Origin: Lishizhenia tianjinensis
GTDB taxonomy: Bacteria; Bacteroidota; Bacteroidia; Flavobacteriales_D; Crocinitomicaceae
Direction of reading: 5' to 3'
DNA length: 64,000 nt
Assembly: GCF_900116425.1 (NCBI RefSeq)
Contig: NZ_FPAS01000001.1
Span: 1,426,291 to 1,490,290 of the forward strand
Shown: positions 33,446-42,800 of the stretch, piece by piece
How positions within the stretch are numbered: position 1 is the first letter of the stretch
Layout: each line of letters starts with the position of its first letter
Notes under the pieces: model-generated
Database searches by the model: none
Seen by the model: the letters and a program-made list of their open reading frames with translations, nothing else
Told to the model about the DNA's origin: nothing
Made by a program: the position numbers and the translations under genes

Positions 33446-34406
33446 GCAATTTTGCAAAATCTTTCGCGAAGTAAGTCAAGATAGCACTTGCACCTGCTCT
33501 TCGCATACTCAATAACATTTCGGGCATGGCTTGGTTGTAATCGAGCCACCCGTTTTGCGCTGCAGCATACAACATAGCACATTCTCCAGAAACATTGTAA
33601 GCTGTAATGGGCAAATCATAGTTTTCATTCAACAAGTGAATTACATCTAAATAAGCCAAAGCTGGTTTTACCATTAACATATCGGCCCCTTCTGCTTGAT
33701 CTAAATCTGCCTCTATCAAAGCCTCACGTTTATTTGCAGGGTTCATTTGATAGGTCTTTTTATCTCCCGATTTTGGAGCAGAATCTAACGCATCTCTAAA
33801 AGGTCCGTAAAATGCACTGGCATATTTTGCCGTGTAAGACATAATAGAAACATCTTCAAAATTATTTTCATCCAAGGTTTGGCGAATTTCAGCTACACGA
33901 CCATCCATCATATCTGATGGTCCTATGATATCCACACCCGCCTGTGCTTGTGCCAAGGCCATTCTCGATAAAATGGGAAGAGTCACATCATTCAAAATCT
34001 TTCCATCTCTTACTACACCATCGTGTCCGTCAGAAGAATAAGGGTCCATTGCTACGTCAGACATTAACATAATCTCTGGAAACGTTTCTTTGATTTTGCG
34101 TATGGCGTGTAAATAGAAATTCTCATCCGCATAACTGTAAGATGCTTTTTTATCTTTCAAGGCCTCGTCTACTGCCGGAAATAAATCAAAGCTGACTACC
34201 CCTAGGTTTACACATTCCTCAATTTCCTTTAGCAGTAAATCTAAACTCCATCTGTAGTTACCAGGCATAGAGGCTACTTCATCTTTTATGTTTTTACCAT
34301 CTACTAAAAACAAAGGGTAAATAAGGTGTTCAACTCCTAAATGCGTTTCTTGTATCATGTTGCGAATGGCAGCAGATTTTCTATTTCTTCTCGGTCTTGA
34401 AAACAT
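33435..34406 (-). CDS. hemB: Delta-aminolevulinic acid dehydratase (porphobilinogen synthase)
   Basis: This 323-residue enzyme condenses two 5-aminolevulinate molecules in haem synthesis. Active-site lysines are in SYTAKYAS (K194) and MVKPALAY (K247). The metal site normally DxCxCxxYxxHGHCG in zinc enzymes reads DVAMDPYSSDGHDG (residues 117-130) here, with the cysteines replaced, as in the magnesium-type class. The rest matches HemB: PSDMMDGRV, ITAYNVSGECAML and AGASAILTY. The gene stands alone, overlapping the convergent lipoprotein gene by 11 bases. Confidence 0.95.
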   Translation of the reverse strand: MFSRPRRNRKSAAIRNMIQETHLGVEHLIYPLFLVDGKNIKDEVASMPGNYRWSLDLLLKEIEECVNLGVVSFDLFPAVDEALKDKKASYSYADENFYLHAIRKIKETFPEIMLMSDVAMDPYSSDGHDGVVRDGKILNDVTLPILSRMALAQAQAGVDIIGPSDMMDGRVAEIRQTLDENNFEDVSIMSYTAKYASAFYGPFRDALDSAPKSGDKKTYQMNPANKREALIEADLDQAEGADMLMVKPALAYLDVIHLLNENYDLPITAYNVSGECAMLYAAAQNGWLDYNQAMPEMLLSMRRAGASAILTYFAKDFAKLLKA

Positions 34407-34549
34407 AAAATTCTATTTTTCACAAAGAAACAAAAAAGGCGGCAAAACAAGGAGCATAGAATTAAAAATGCAGAAGTAAGTCTTTTGCGGTTCAACTCCC
34501 TTTTATGGTATTTTTTCTTATTTTAGCCTAACTCATTCTAAGAATAATA

Positions 34550-35449
34550 ATGAATTTTAAATTTAACTTTCTATTGCTATTAGGTATTTCGTTAAGCTTA
34601 GTTGCTTGTAGTGAAGAAACTACAGAAAACCCTCCTCAGGAAATACAAGAAATAGACCCCTATTTGAAAGATCCGAACAGAGCTTTCAATACAACCTTTG
34701 ATGGTCAATTGTTCTCTATTCCTTCCCCTGTTCAAACAGCAATTTTACTTAAAAGTTTAAATTATAAATACGACTTTACTTTATTAAGTAGTTATTCAGA
34801 GGCTGAAAAATACGTTACCAATCAAAAGAAGGCCCTCAACCTTGGTGTGTATGGTGCCGACTTAGGAATTACGGCCCTGTACAAAAAAAACAATGATGCC
34901 TTAAAGTATTTAACGGCTATTCAAGGTTTATCAGAAGATTTAGGTCTTAACCACTCTTTTGGAGAGCAGTTTTTTAACCGTTACCAAAATAACGCAACCA
35001 ACGAAGACACGATGGTTGTTTTGTTGAGCGAGGCCTTTAGTAAAATAGATTATGAAATTAAACGTACGGAAGATAAAAATTTAAGTGCGTTAATTTTAGT
35101 TGGTGGTTGGGTAGAATCTATGTACATTACCAGCAACTTACACAACATGCAAAACAATCAAAACTTAATTGATAGAATTGCAGAACAAAGTTTAACAGTT
35201 GAAACCTTTATTACCCTTCTTGATAAATACAATGAAGAGGACATTAATAAAGACTTAATTGAGAAATTTAAAAAGTTACGAAGATCTTACGCTAAAGTAA
35301 AACGTAGCTACACCTACATACCTTCAACAACTGACAAAGAGAAAAAATTAACAACAATCAATAGTAGAACGGAGTTGGAGATGGACCACAATATCTTTGA
35401 AGAATTGATGTCTGAATTCAACGCTTTACGTACTTTCATTATTGAATAA
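34550..35449 (+). CDS. Lipoprotein of unknown function, first gene of the ABC transporter cluster
   Basis: A signal with lipobox (LSLVACSEET) is followed by a 275-residue, largely helical protein (KSLNYKYDFTLLSSYSEAEK, GVYGADLGITALYKKNN, LSALILVGGWVESMYITS). I recognise no family. The helical character and lipid anchor suggest a periplasmic or outer-membrane partner. The gene is 12 bases upstream of a small secreted-protein gene and one gene from an ABCG-like transporter, so a shared function is likely. Confidence 0.65.
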   Translation: MNFKFNFLLLLGISLSLVACSEETTENPPQEIQEIDPYLKDPNRAFNTTFDGQLFSIPSPVQTAILLKSLNYKYDFTLLSSYSEAEKYVTNQKKALNLGVYGADLGITALYKKNNDALKYLTAIQGLSEDLGLNHSFGEQFFNRYQNNATNEDTMVVLLSEAFSKIDYEIKRTEDKNLSALILVGGWVESMYITSNLHNMQNNQNLIDRIAEQSLTVETFITLLDKYNEEDINKDLIEKFKKLRRSYAKVKRSYTYIPSTTDKEKKLTTINSRTELEMDHNIFEELMSEFNALRTFIIE

Positions 35450-35461
35450 TTGCACAACATT

Positions 35462-35887
35462 ATGCATAAAATTTTCGTCTTATTTTCACTTGTCTTGTTG
35501 ACTTACGCTGTAAAAGCTCAAGACTGTGATTCAGTACAGACAGTGGTAGAATCTTACCTTACAAATGATGAAAACGGTAGAAGTTTTATCAGTGACGGTC
35601 AGGCCTATATCGCTTACCTAGATAGAGAGAAAGCAGAGTTTAAAACGACGTTTTATGGAAACTCAGTATACAGAGTGGCAGCATCGGCAGGTACCGTTGA
35701 TGATTTTGTAATTTTCACTATTTACGATGAAAACGACAACATTCTCTTCACCAATAAAGATCAGCGCAACGCTCCTTTTTGGGATTTTAAAATAGCATCA
35801 ACAATTAATGTCAGGATAGAAACTGAATTGGATTTGGATAAAAAAGTTTCTGGCTGTGCAATTATGTATATAGGTTTTCAGAAGTAG
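35462..35887 (+). CDS. Small secreted protein, second gene of the ABC transporter cluster
   Basis: ATG 35462 opens a signal peptide ending about residue 20 (LTYAVKAQ); an in-frame TTG at 35450 would add 4 residues and is less likely. The mature 121 residues have alternating strand character (FKTTFYGNSVYRVAASAG, FVIFTIYDENDNILFTNKD) with two cysteines, DCDSV and VSGC. It looks like a small beta-sandwich that may bind a ligand. No family recognised. The transporter gene starts 4 bases downstream. Confidence 0.65.
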   Translation: MHKIFVLFSLVLLTYAVKAQDCDSVQTVVESYLTNDENGRSFISDGQAYIAYLDREKAEFKTTFYGNSVYRVAASAGTVDDFVIFTIYDENDNILFTNKDQRNAPFWDFKIASTINVRIETELDLDKKVSGCAIMYIGFQK

Positions 35888-35890
35888 ACC

Positions 35891-38800
35891 ATGAATGAAA
35901 AGGTATTAAATGCACTCATGCAGCTCTTCGCGATTATCTCGAAATCGGAAGATGAAGACCTTGAGAATTTAATTACCTCATCCAAGGGTAGAAAAATTGT
36001 AAAACAGTTCTTAGAACAAGAACTTAACAGTGAACTTGTACAAGAGTACCTGTTAAAATTTGACAACCATCTCTACATTCACAATGGTAGAGTAAATAAG
36101 AAGAACGGAAAGCGTAAAAGAACTGCAGGGAACTCCGTAAAATTATTGCGCATTTGTTCTGAAATCAATCAAGAATTAAATCAAAAGCAACGTTTTGTAG
36201 TATTGGTGAGAATAATAGAATTCATCAATACTAGTCTAGAAATCAGTCAACAAGAAATAGAATTTTTAGAAACAGTTGCCGAATCTTTTAATATTGCAGA
36301 AGAGAAGTATAAAGTCATTACCAAATTTATCTTCTCTACCAAAGCTATAGATCACGAGAAAATCTTACTCATTAGAAATGAATACAATGATGAGATTAAA
36401 GCCTCCAAGCAATTTATAGTTAAAAACCTTGAAAATGAAATTGCTGTTCTGTATTTGGAAACGGTAAAAATGTACTTCTTAAGGTATTTCGGTAAAGATG
36501 AATTTACCATCAATGCCCAAGTGGTGCCCAATGATAAAGTACACATACTTACTCAAGGATCTAATTTTAAGTCATTAAAATCACCCAACCTCTATTACAG
36601 TGATGTAAGTTCTTTCTTTAACAAAGGAACTGATAATGACGCCTTTAATTTTAAGGCTACCCACATTAATCATGTATTCCCCAATGGAAGAATAGGCTTG
36701 CACAACGTGAGTTTCTCTGAAAGCAACGGTAACCTGGTTGCCATCATGGGAAGTTCTGGGTCTGGTAAAACAACCCTTCTCAATATATTAAATGGTTCTA
36801 CCAAACCCACTGAAGGTAGAGTTGAATTAAATGGGATTAACGTACACACCCAAAAAGAGGAAACGGTAGGTTTAATCGGAAACATCTCTCAAGACGATTT
36901 ACTTTTTGAAGAACTTAGTGTTTACGATAACTTATATTTTAGTGCACAACTCAGCTTTAAACAACTCTCTCCTCAAGAACTCCATGAAAAAGTAATTGAC
37001 CTTCTTCAAACCATAGGTTTACTGGAAGCCAAAAACTTAAAAGTAGGAAGTCCCTTAAAAAAGTCTATTTCTGGTGGACAACGTAAGCGATTAAACATCG
37101 CCATGGAGCTCATTAGAGAACCGGCAATCTTGTTTGTAGATGAACCGACTTCAGGACTTTCTTCTAGAGATTCTGAACGCATCATGGATTTATTGAAGGA
37201 ACTGGCTTTGAAAGGGAAATTAATCTTCGCTGTCATTCACCAACCCTCTTCTGAAATTTTTAGAATGTTTGATAGACTCTTGATTTTAGACGATGGAGGA
37301 TATTCTATTTTTTACGGAGATCCTGTGGATGCCATTGTTCACTTTAAGAGTTTAACTAATCACGTTAATCATAAGGAGAGAGAATGTCCCACTTGCGGTA
37401 ATGTAAACCCTGAGCAACTTTTCAATATTATTGAAGCGAAGGTAGTAGATGAATTGGGAAATTTTACCGATCAACGTAAAACCAGTCCGAAAGAATGGGA
37501 AGAGAAATTCAATAAAAAACGCAAAAACAAACAGGTCAAGGAAAAGAAGCTTCCGCCCATTAAAGCGAAGTCTGACATTCCATCTGTGTTTAAGCAACTT
37601 TTGGTTTATTTCCAAAGGGATATACGCACCAAATGGTCAAACCTACAATATGTTTTGATCACTTTATTGGAAGCGCCTGTACTAGCGGCCATCATTGCTT
37701 ACTTTGTTCGTTTTTATAAAGTAAATGCAAGTGGATACAGCTTTTTTTACAACCAAAACATACCACAATATATTTTCATAGCTGTGATTATTAGTCTGTT
37801 CTTAGGACTCACAGTCGCGGCGGAAGAAATAATAAAGGACAAGAAAATTCTGAGAAGAGAAGCCTTCATGAATTTAAGTTGGGGAAGTTACCTCTGCTCT
37901 AAAATCATTATTATGGGCATTATCTCTACCCTTCAATCAGCCCTGTTTGTACTTGTAGGAAATACGATATTAAACATAGACGGCATGTTTTGGGAGTATT
38001 TTGGCGTGCTTTTTACCACCTCTTTTTTCGCCTGTATGTTGGGCTTGATTATTTCTGCAAGTTTCAACAGTGCCAAGGTTATCTACATCGTGATCCCTAT
38101 AGTGATTATACCTCAACTTTTGTTTTCTGGTGTTATTGTAAAGTACGACAAACTCAACCCTAATTTCGCCGAGCAAAAATCTGTGCCTTGGATAGGAAAC
38201 TTCATTGCAGCACGCTGGGCCTACGAAGCCCTTGCTGTGAGTCAGTACAAAGACAACCTCTTCGAAAGAGAAATTTATCCGCTGAAGAAATTAGAATCAG
38301 ATTACAACTGGAAAATTGACTTCCTTCTTCCAGAAATGGAATCGCAATTAAACATTTTAGAGAAGTATAAAGATGCTTCCATAAAAACTGAATTTGTTGA
38401 TGAAGCCACAAAAATTCTCATCAATGAAATTGCGAAGGAAGAAGCATTGTTCAACCCTGAGAACTTTAAATGCGAGAATTGTATAACTGACCTTGAAGCA
38501 AAAATTCTTCAAACGAGCTCTACTTTTAATAACATCAGACAATTCATCAATACTTTGGAGGCTTATTACGCCAAGGAGCTATCTCACACGAAATCTGCCA
38601 TTGAGGAATACAAGCAAAGTTTAACTCCAGCTCTGTTTGATCTTGCTGAAAAGACTTATGCCAATGAAGCTTTGGAAGATTTAATGTGTAATAAAAAAGA
38701 ATTGAATCAATACGTTATTGCTGAGCATGAAATAATTCCCAAACACAATTTGGTATACCAAACGCCGGATAACGGAATTTTTAATGCGCATTTTTATACG

Positions 38801-38941
38801 GCCTACAAATACATGTTCCATAAAAAGTACAGTACCTATCAGATTAACATGATCGTACTTTGGGTAATGTCTTTCTTGTTTGGACTGGTACTACTCTACC
38901 AACTCCCTCAAAAGTTGATGCAATCAATCAATAGAAAATAA
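35891..38941 (+). CDS. ABCG-like ABC transporter, fused ATPase and permease, with helical N-terminal extension
   Basis: The order is unusual: residues 1-200 are a helical, TerB-like domain (QRFVVLVRIIEFINTSLEIS), followed by the ATPase domain with Walker A GSSGSGKTT (287-295), signature SISGGQRKR (392-400) and Walker B ILFVDEPTSGL (413-423). A CPTCG motif at 499-503 sits after the ATPase. Six membrane segments follow (about 592-750 and 985-1005), with a 230-residue extracytoplasmic loop (about 752-980) between the fifth and sixth that contains CENC (861-864). The ATPase-then-permease order matches eukaryotic ABCG and Bacteroidota members. Substrate unknown. The gene follows two exported proteins in an operon. 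Confidence 0.85.
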   Translation: MNEKVLNALMQLFAIISKSEDEDLENLITSSKGRKIVKQFLEQELNSELVQEYLLKFDNHLYIHNGRVNKKNGKRKRTAGNSVKLLRICSEINQELNQKQRFVVLVRIIEFINTSLEISQQEIEFLETVAESFNIAEEKYKVITKFIFSTKAIDHEKILLIRNEYNDEIKASKQFIVKNLENEIAVLYLETVKMYFLRYFGKDEFTINAQVVPNDKVHILTQGSNFKSLKSPNLYYSDVSSFFNKGTDNDAFNFKATHINHVFPNGRIGLHNVSFSESNGNLVAIMGSSGSGKTTLLNILNGSTKPTEGRVELNGINVHTQKEETVGLIGNISQDDLLFEELSVYDNLYFSAQLSFKQLSPQELHEKVIDLLQTIGLLEAKNLKVGSPLKKSISGGQRKRLNIAMELIREPAILFVDEPTSGLSSRDSERIMDLLKELALKGKLIFAVIHQPSSEIFRMFDRLLILDDGGYSIFYGDPVDAIVHFKSLTNHVNHKERECPTCGNVNPEQLFNIIEAKVVDELGNFTDQRKTSPKEWEEKFNKKRKNKQVKEKKLPPIKAKSDIPSVFKQLLVYFQRDIRTKWSNLQYVLITLLEAPVLAAIIAYFVRFYKVNASGYSFFYNQNIPQYIFIAVIISLFLGLTVAAEEIIKDKKILRREAFMNLSWGSYLCSKIIIMGIISTLQSALFVLVGNTILNIDGMFWEYFGVLFTTSFFACMLGLIISASFNSAKVIYIVIPIVIIPQLLFSGVIVKYDKLNPNFAEQKSVPWIGNFIAARWAYEALAVSQYKDNLFEREIYPLKKLESDYNWKIDFLLPEMESQLNILEKYKDASIKTEFVDEATKILINEIAKEEALFNPENFKCENCITDLEAKILQTSSTFNNIRQFINTLEAYYAKELSHTKSAIEEYKQSLTPALFDLAEKTYANEALEDLMCNKKELNQYVIAEHEIIPKHNLVYQTPDNGIFNAHFYTAYKYMFHKKYSTYQINMIVLWVMSFLFGLVLLYQLPQKLMQSINRK

Positions 38942-38970
38942 AAAAGTCCCGACGAGTTGTCGGGACTTTT
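38942..38970. terminator. Bidirectional terminator between the ABC transporter gene and fabG
   Basis: AAAAGTCCCGAC (38942-38953) pairs perfectly with GTCGGGACTTTT (38959-38970) around a 5-base loop. It lies between two convergent genes and has A and T runs on both sides. Confidence 0.9.
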
Positions 38971-38990
38971 CTTTTGTATCTTATTGGGGC

Positions 38991-39734
38991 TTACATTAAC
39001 ATACCTCCACAAACGTGAAGTGTTTGTCCTGTAATGTATGCTGACATATCTGAAGCTAAGAAAACGGTTGCATTTGCAACATCTTCTGGAGATCCACCTC
39101 TTTTCAAAGGAATAGAGTTTCTCCATTCTTGTACAACTTTCTCATCTAAAGCTGCTGTCATTTCTGTTTCAATAAATCCTGGAGCAATTGCATTACATCT
39201 AATGTTTCTAGAACCTAATTCTTGTGCAACACTCTTAGTAAATCCTATCATACCTGCTTTAGAAGCTGCGTAATTTGCTTGACCTGCATTACCTGAAACA
39301 CCTACTACAGATGACATGTTAATGATAGATCCTTTTCTCGCTTTTAACATAGGACGTTGAACTGCTTTCGTTAAGTTAAATGCAGATTTCAAGTTGGTAT
39401 TCATTACTTCATCCCACTGCTCTTCTGTCATTCTCATCAACAACGTATCTCTAGTGATACCTGCATTGTTAATCAACACATCAACTTGTCCAAAAGCTTC
39501 CATTACATCATCTACTAACTTTTGCGCTGCTTCAAAGTCACTAGCATTAGATTTAAATCCTTTTACTTCTCCTCCATTTTGAGTCAATTCAGCCTCTAAC
39601 GCTTTTGCTTTTTCTTCAGAAGACAAGTAAGTGAAAGCTACTTTAGCTCCTTCTTCAACACATTTCTGTGCAATTGCCTTACCTATTCCTCTTGACGCAC
39701 CAGTAATGATGACAACCTTATCTTTTAATAACAT
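38991..39734 (-). CDS. fabG: 3-oxoacyl-[acyl-carrier-protein] reductase
   Basis: A short-chain dehydrogenase of 247 residues with TGASRGIGKAIA (NADP site), NNAGITRD, catalytic SSVVGVSGNAGQANYAASKAG (Ser, Tyr, Lys) and the PG-type loop APGFIETEMT. The chain matches FabG closely: first reduction of the fatty-acid elongation cycle. A bidirectional terminator follows and a -33/-7-type promoter lies upstream. Confidence 0.93.
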   Translation of the reverse strand: MLLKDKVVIITGASRGIGKAIAQKCVEEGAKVAFTYLSSEEKAKALEAELTQNGGEVKGFKSNASDFEAAQKLVDDVMEAFGQVDVLINNAGITRDTLLMRMTEEQWDEVMNTNLKSAFNLTKAVQRPMLKARKGSIINMSSVVGVSGNAGQANYAASKAGMIGFTKSVAQELGSRNIRCNAIAPGFIETEMTAALDEKVVQEWRNSIPLKRGGSPEDVANATVFLASDMSAYITGQTLHVCGGMLM

Positions 39735-39756
39735 AGTGTTCGTTTTGTTTAGGCAA

Positions 39757-39764
39757 CAAATATA
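39757..39764 (-). promoter_or_regulatory. Bacteroidota -7 element of fabG
   Basis: TATATTTG on the minus strand matches TAnnTTTG, 23 bases before the ATG at 39734; an upstream TTTG on the same strand lies 23 bases further. Confidence 0.5.
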
Positions 39765-39870
39765 ATCAATTCATCATTTTAGGCGATCAAAATATTTTAG
39801 TGCTCACTTACCGCTCATCATGAATAAATGTCAACTAACTAAAGTTTTCTGAATTTTTTTACACAATTGT

Positions 39871-39900
39871 TTTGTCAACTCAAAAACTTCATTAATTTTG
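39871..39900 (+). promoter_or_regulatory. Promoter of miaA
   Basis: TTTG (39871-39874) and TAATTTTG (39893-39900) with 18 bases between form a good Bacteroidota-type -33/-7 pair. The start codon is 86 bases downstream. Confidence 0.6.
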
Positions 39901-39933
39901 TCTCAGGTTTAGTTGTAAAAGGTAGGTTAGATT

Positions 39934-39965
39934 GAAAGGAGTAAAACGCTAGTTTTGCTCCTTTC
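39934..39965 (+). other. Long hairpin in the miaA leader
   Basis: GAAAGGAG-T-AAAAC (39934-39947) pairs with GTTTTGCTCCTTTC (39952-39965), 14 pairs with one T-G pair and a 4-base loop, followed by a T-rich stretch (TCATTTTTATT). It could act as an attenuator or as a stabilising structure in the message. Confidence 0.45.
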
Positions 39966-39985
39966 TCATTTTTATTCAATACGTT

Positions 39986-40888
39986 ATGAAAAGCTTAGTT
40001 GTAATTGGTGGGCCAACGGCCAGTGGTAAAACAGGTTTATCCGTTGCATTAGCCAAACAACTCAAGTGTCCTATCCTTTCTGCAGACAGTCGCCAATTCT
40101 ACAAAGAAGTAGCTATAGGTACTGCTAAACCCTCTCCTGAAGAGCAAGAAGGCGTTCCCCATTATTTTATAGATAGCCATTCTTTACAAAATCCATTATC
40201 ATCCGGCGCCTTTGAAGAAGAAGCCATCCCCTTAATTGAAAAGTTATTTCAAGAGCACGATACACTCATCCTTACAGGTGGGTCTGGACTTTTTATAGAT
40301 GCCATCCTTTACGGTATAGATAACATCCCCAAAGATAACAAGGTAAAGGAACACTACATACAACTTCAGGAAGCCCAAGGTTTAGATGTTTTGTTGGCTG
40401 AACTAGCAGCAAAAGACCCGGAGTATTATCAGGAAGTTGACAAGGGAAATAGTCACAGAGTAATCAGAGCCTTAGAAGCTATTGCTTGCTCTGGACAAAA
40501 ATTTTCAGAACTAAGAAAGCACACTCAAAAGCCAAGAAATTTTACGCCATACATCTTCCTTTTGGACCATGAAAGAGAAGCCCTTTATTCTAGAATAAAT
40601 CAGCGCGTTGATATTATGCTACAGGAAGGCTTGTTGGAAGAAGTTAAAAGTGTTGCCCACCTTAGACACCTTCAAAGTTTAAATACTGTTGGATACAAAG
40701 AGGTATTTGATTATCTAGATGGAAAAACAAGCCTAGAAGAATGTGTTGAACTGATTAAGCGCAATACTAGGCGCTATGCCAAACGACAAATCACATGGTT
40801 TAAAAGATACAAAGACGCTAGTTGGATACCTTATACAAACATTGAGGAAATGACAGCTTTCATTCGAAAAAGGCTACAGGTAAAATAA
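39986..40888 (+). CDS. miaA: tRNA dimethylallyltransferase
   Basis: A P-loop enzyme that transfers a dimethylallyl group to A37 of tRNAs. It has Walker A GGPTASGKTGL, DxR motif SADSRQFYKE, TGGSGLFIDAILYGI and the later RNTRRYAKRQITWFKR, all classic for MiaA. The 300-residue length is normal. A hairpin-bearing leader of 86 bases precedes it. A lipoprotein gene with a short gap follows. Confidence 0.93.
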   Translation: MKSLVVIGGPTASGKTGLSVALAKQLKCPILSADSRQFYKEVAIGTAKPSPEEQEGVPHYFIDSHSLQNPLSSGAFEEEAIPLIEKLFQEHDTLILTGGSGLFIDAILYGIDNIPKDNKVKEHYIQLQEAQGLDVLLAELAAKDPEYYQEVDKGNSHRVIRALEAIACSGQKFSELRKHTQKPRNFTPYIFLLDHEREALYSRINQRVDIMLQEGLLEEVKSVAHLRHLQSLNTVGYKEVFDYLDGKTSLEECVELIKRNTRRYAKRQITWFKRYKDASWIPYTNIEEMTAFIRKRLQVK

Positions 40889-40929
40889 TTCACCATCGCG
40901 TTACCAAGTTTTTCTGTATTTTTAATACT

Positions 40930-41571
40930 ATGAAAAAAGCGTTACTTTACTTTGCCCTACTCGGACTTGCTCTTCCCATTTTTATTGCCTGTAAAAAAGA
41001 CCCTTTAGAATTCACCGTAAAAGGAACTGTATACGACGAAAGCTTTAACCAAGGTTTAGAAGGAGCTAAAGTTACTTTTAAAGCCCTGGATGCCAATTCA
41101 GGAGACTTACGCATCATAGGAGAAACTACTTTAGATGAAACTGGAAATTATAGTTTTACCTTTTTAAGAAAACGCGATCAAGAATTTCAGTTTACCGCTG
41201 AAAAAGACAATTACTACCTGATTGACGAAACCATCTGTTTTCCTGAATTAACGGTAGAAAGTGACAACGTATTCGATTACTCAACTTCGGCTAAATCTTA
41301 CGTCAAGTTTAAAATTAAAAATACAGGTGCAAGTGAAGAAACCGATCAGTTGAAACTTGAAATTTACGAAGCAAAAACGAATTGCGAAGATTGCTGTGGT
41401 TTAGGTCAACGTTACTTTAATGGTACCAATATAGACACTAATTTATATTGTGCCAACGATGGAAATGAATACTATAAATTCATTTATTGGGTACCAGAAA
41501 TTAGTTTGGTTGTGTTCGACAGTTTAATCACTCCCCCATTCGACACTGTAGAATATTTAATTGAATACTAA
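40930..41571 (+). CDS. Lipoprotein with carboxypeptidase-regulatory-like domain
   Basis: A lipobox (IFIACKKD) starts the mature protein. Residues about 27-110 (TVKGTVYDESFNQGLEGAKV, TTLDETGNYSFTFL) match the Ig-like carboxypeptidase-regulatory or CNA-B-type fold that often lies in surface proteins. The rest is a beta-rich region with a Cys-rich segment (NCEDCCGLG). Function unknown. The stop codon overlaps that of the convergent amidase by 4 bases. Confidence 0.7.
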   Translation: MKKALLYFALLGLALPIFIACKKDPLEFTVKGTVYDESFNQGLEGAKVTFKALDANSGDLRIIGETTLDETGNYSFTFLRKRDQEFQFTAEKDNYYLIDETICFPELTVESDNVFDYSTSAKSYVKFKIKNTGASEETDQLKLEIYEAKTNCEDCCGLGQRYFNGTNIDTNLYCANDGNEYYKFIYWVPEISLVVFDSLITPPFDTVEYLIEY

Positions 41572-42737
41572 AGCGCTGCGCGTGCCGCGGTAATAGATAC
41601 GCGCTTACCATTTTTAAAGGCTACCACAAAAGCTGAAGTATAACCTTTCGAAATCATTTCTTTGCGTAAAGCCAGGGCTGCATCTATGTCCATCACATAG
41701 TTACCAACCGTGTATTTAAATAGTTTGTTCTGGAAATACTCCTCCACAGTTAAACCTTTAAACCTAGGATCATTTAAGGCAACCTTCGTAGTTGAAGTTT
41801 CGATTTGTACTTTAAAAACATATTTATCCTTGAGGTCAATTTGCGCGGTTGGTTCCAACTCTTCCTCTACCATTTCTTGTACTGGAATAGTATCCACAGG
41901 TATTAAAACGCTATCCGGTAAATCGGCTATTTCTTTCGCATCAACGATAAGGGTATTCACTCCCTCAATCTCACTTTTATACTCTTGAAAAGCTTTGAAA
42001 ATACTATTGGCCATTTTCTGTTGATTGATAGGGTTGGCCAAAAATTTCTCCTCTTCCTTGTGGGTTAAAAATCCTGTTTCTATCAACACACTCGGCATAG
42101 TTGTTTTGTACAACACCAAAAACCCAGCTTGTTTTACACCTCTATCGTATCTCCCTAGATTTTTAAATTGCGCTTGAATCTTTGCAGCAAAACTTATACT
42201 CTGTTGTAAAAACACACTCAACTGCAAATTACGGGCTATAATGGCATCCGGACTCAAATCAAAATCTTTGTATTTTTCTCCATTGTCCTCCTCCAAGTAA
42301 ATAGTACTATTTTCTCGTTCGGCTATTTTCTGTTGACTTTCTGTTCTGTGTAAACCTAAGACGTAGGTTTCTACTCCTTTAGCTGCCGGACTTGCTGCAT
42401 TGGCGTGTATACAAATGAAAAGATCTGCATTGTTGTCGTTGGCCAATTTTGCTCTATCATCTAAGGATACAAAAACATCTGTTTTACGCGTGTAGATAAT
42501 TTTAATTTCAGGATATTTCGCCCCAATATATTCCCCAAGTTTCAATCCTATTGCTAATGCAATATCTTTTTCTTTCGAATGCTCTCCATGACAACCTGGA
42601 TCGTGACCTCCGTGACCGGGATCAATAACGATGGTTCTTACTCCATCTGGTAATACTACCTCCTCCTGAGCAAAGGTGAATAGAGCTGTTAATAATGTGA
42701 AAAATATGAATATGGATGAAAAAAAGTTGCGCATCAC
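41568..42737 (-). CDS. N-acetylmuramoyl-L-alanine amidase (Amidase_3), with C-terminal SPOR-like region
   Basis: The signal peptide ends at about residue 22 (LFTFAQEE). The Amidase_3 domain (about 30-250) has the zinc site in DPGHGGHDPG, a later IHANAA and the catalytic Glu in PSVLIETGFLTHKEE. It cleaves the amide bond between muramic acid and the stem peptide. Residues about 300-385 (YVFKVQIETSTTKV, YTVGNYVMDIDAALAL) look like a divergent SPOR-type peptidoglycan-binding domain. It faces away from lptD across a short gap and overlaps a convergent lipoprotein gene by 4 bases. Confidence 0.9.
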   Translation of the reverse strand: MMRNFFSSIFIFFTLLTALFTFAQEEVVLPDGVRTIVIDPGHGGHDPGCHGEHSKEKDIALAIGLKLGEYIGAKYPEIKIIYTRKTDVFVSLDDRAKLANDNNADLFICIHANAASPAAKGVETYVLGLHRTESQQKIAERENSTIYLEEDNGEKYKDFDLSPDAIIARNLQLSVFLQQSISFAAKIQAQFKNLGRYDRGVKQAGFLVLYKTTMPSVLIETGFLTHKEEEKFLANPINQQKMANSIFKAFQEYKSEIEGVNTLIVDAKEIADLPDSVLIPVDTIPVQEMVEEELEPTAQIDLKDKYVFKVQIETSTTKVALNDPRFKGLTVEEYFQNKLFKYTVGNYVMDIDAALALRKEMISKGYTSAFVVAFKNGKRVSITAARAAL

Positions 42738-42751
42738 CTAAGGTAATTTTT

Positions 42752-42759
42752 TAGTTTTG
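42752..42759 (+). promoter_or_regulatory. Bacteroidota -7 element of lptD
   Basis: TAGTTTTG matches TAnnTTTG, 42 bases before the TTG start at 42801. Confidence 0.4.
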
Positions 42760-42800
42760 TATCCGTTATAACTCGGATATTACAAATTTACTAAGAACAC

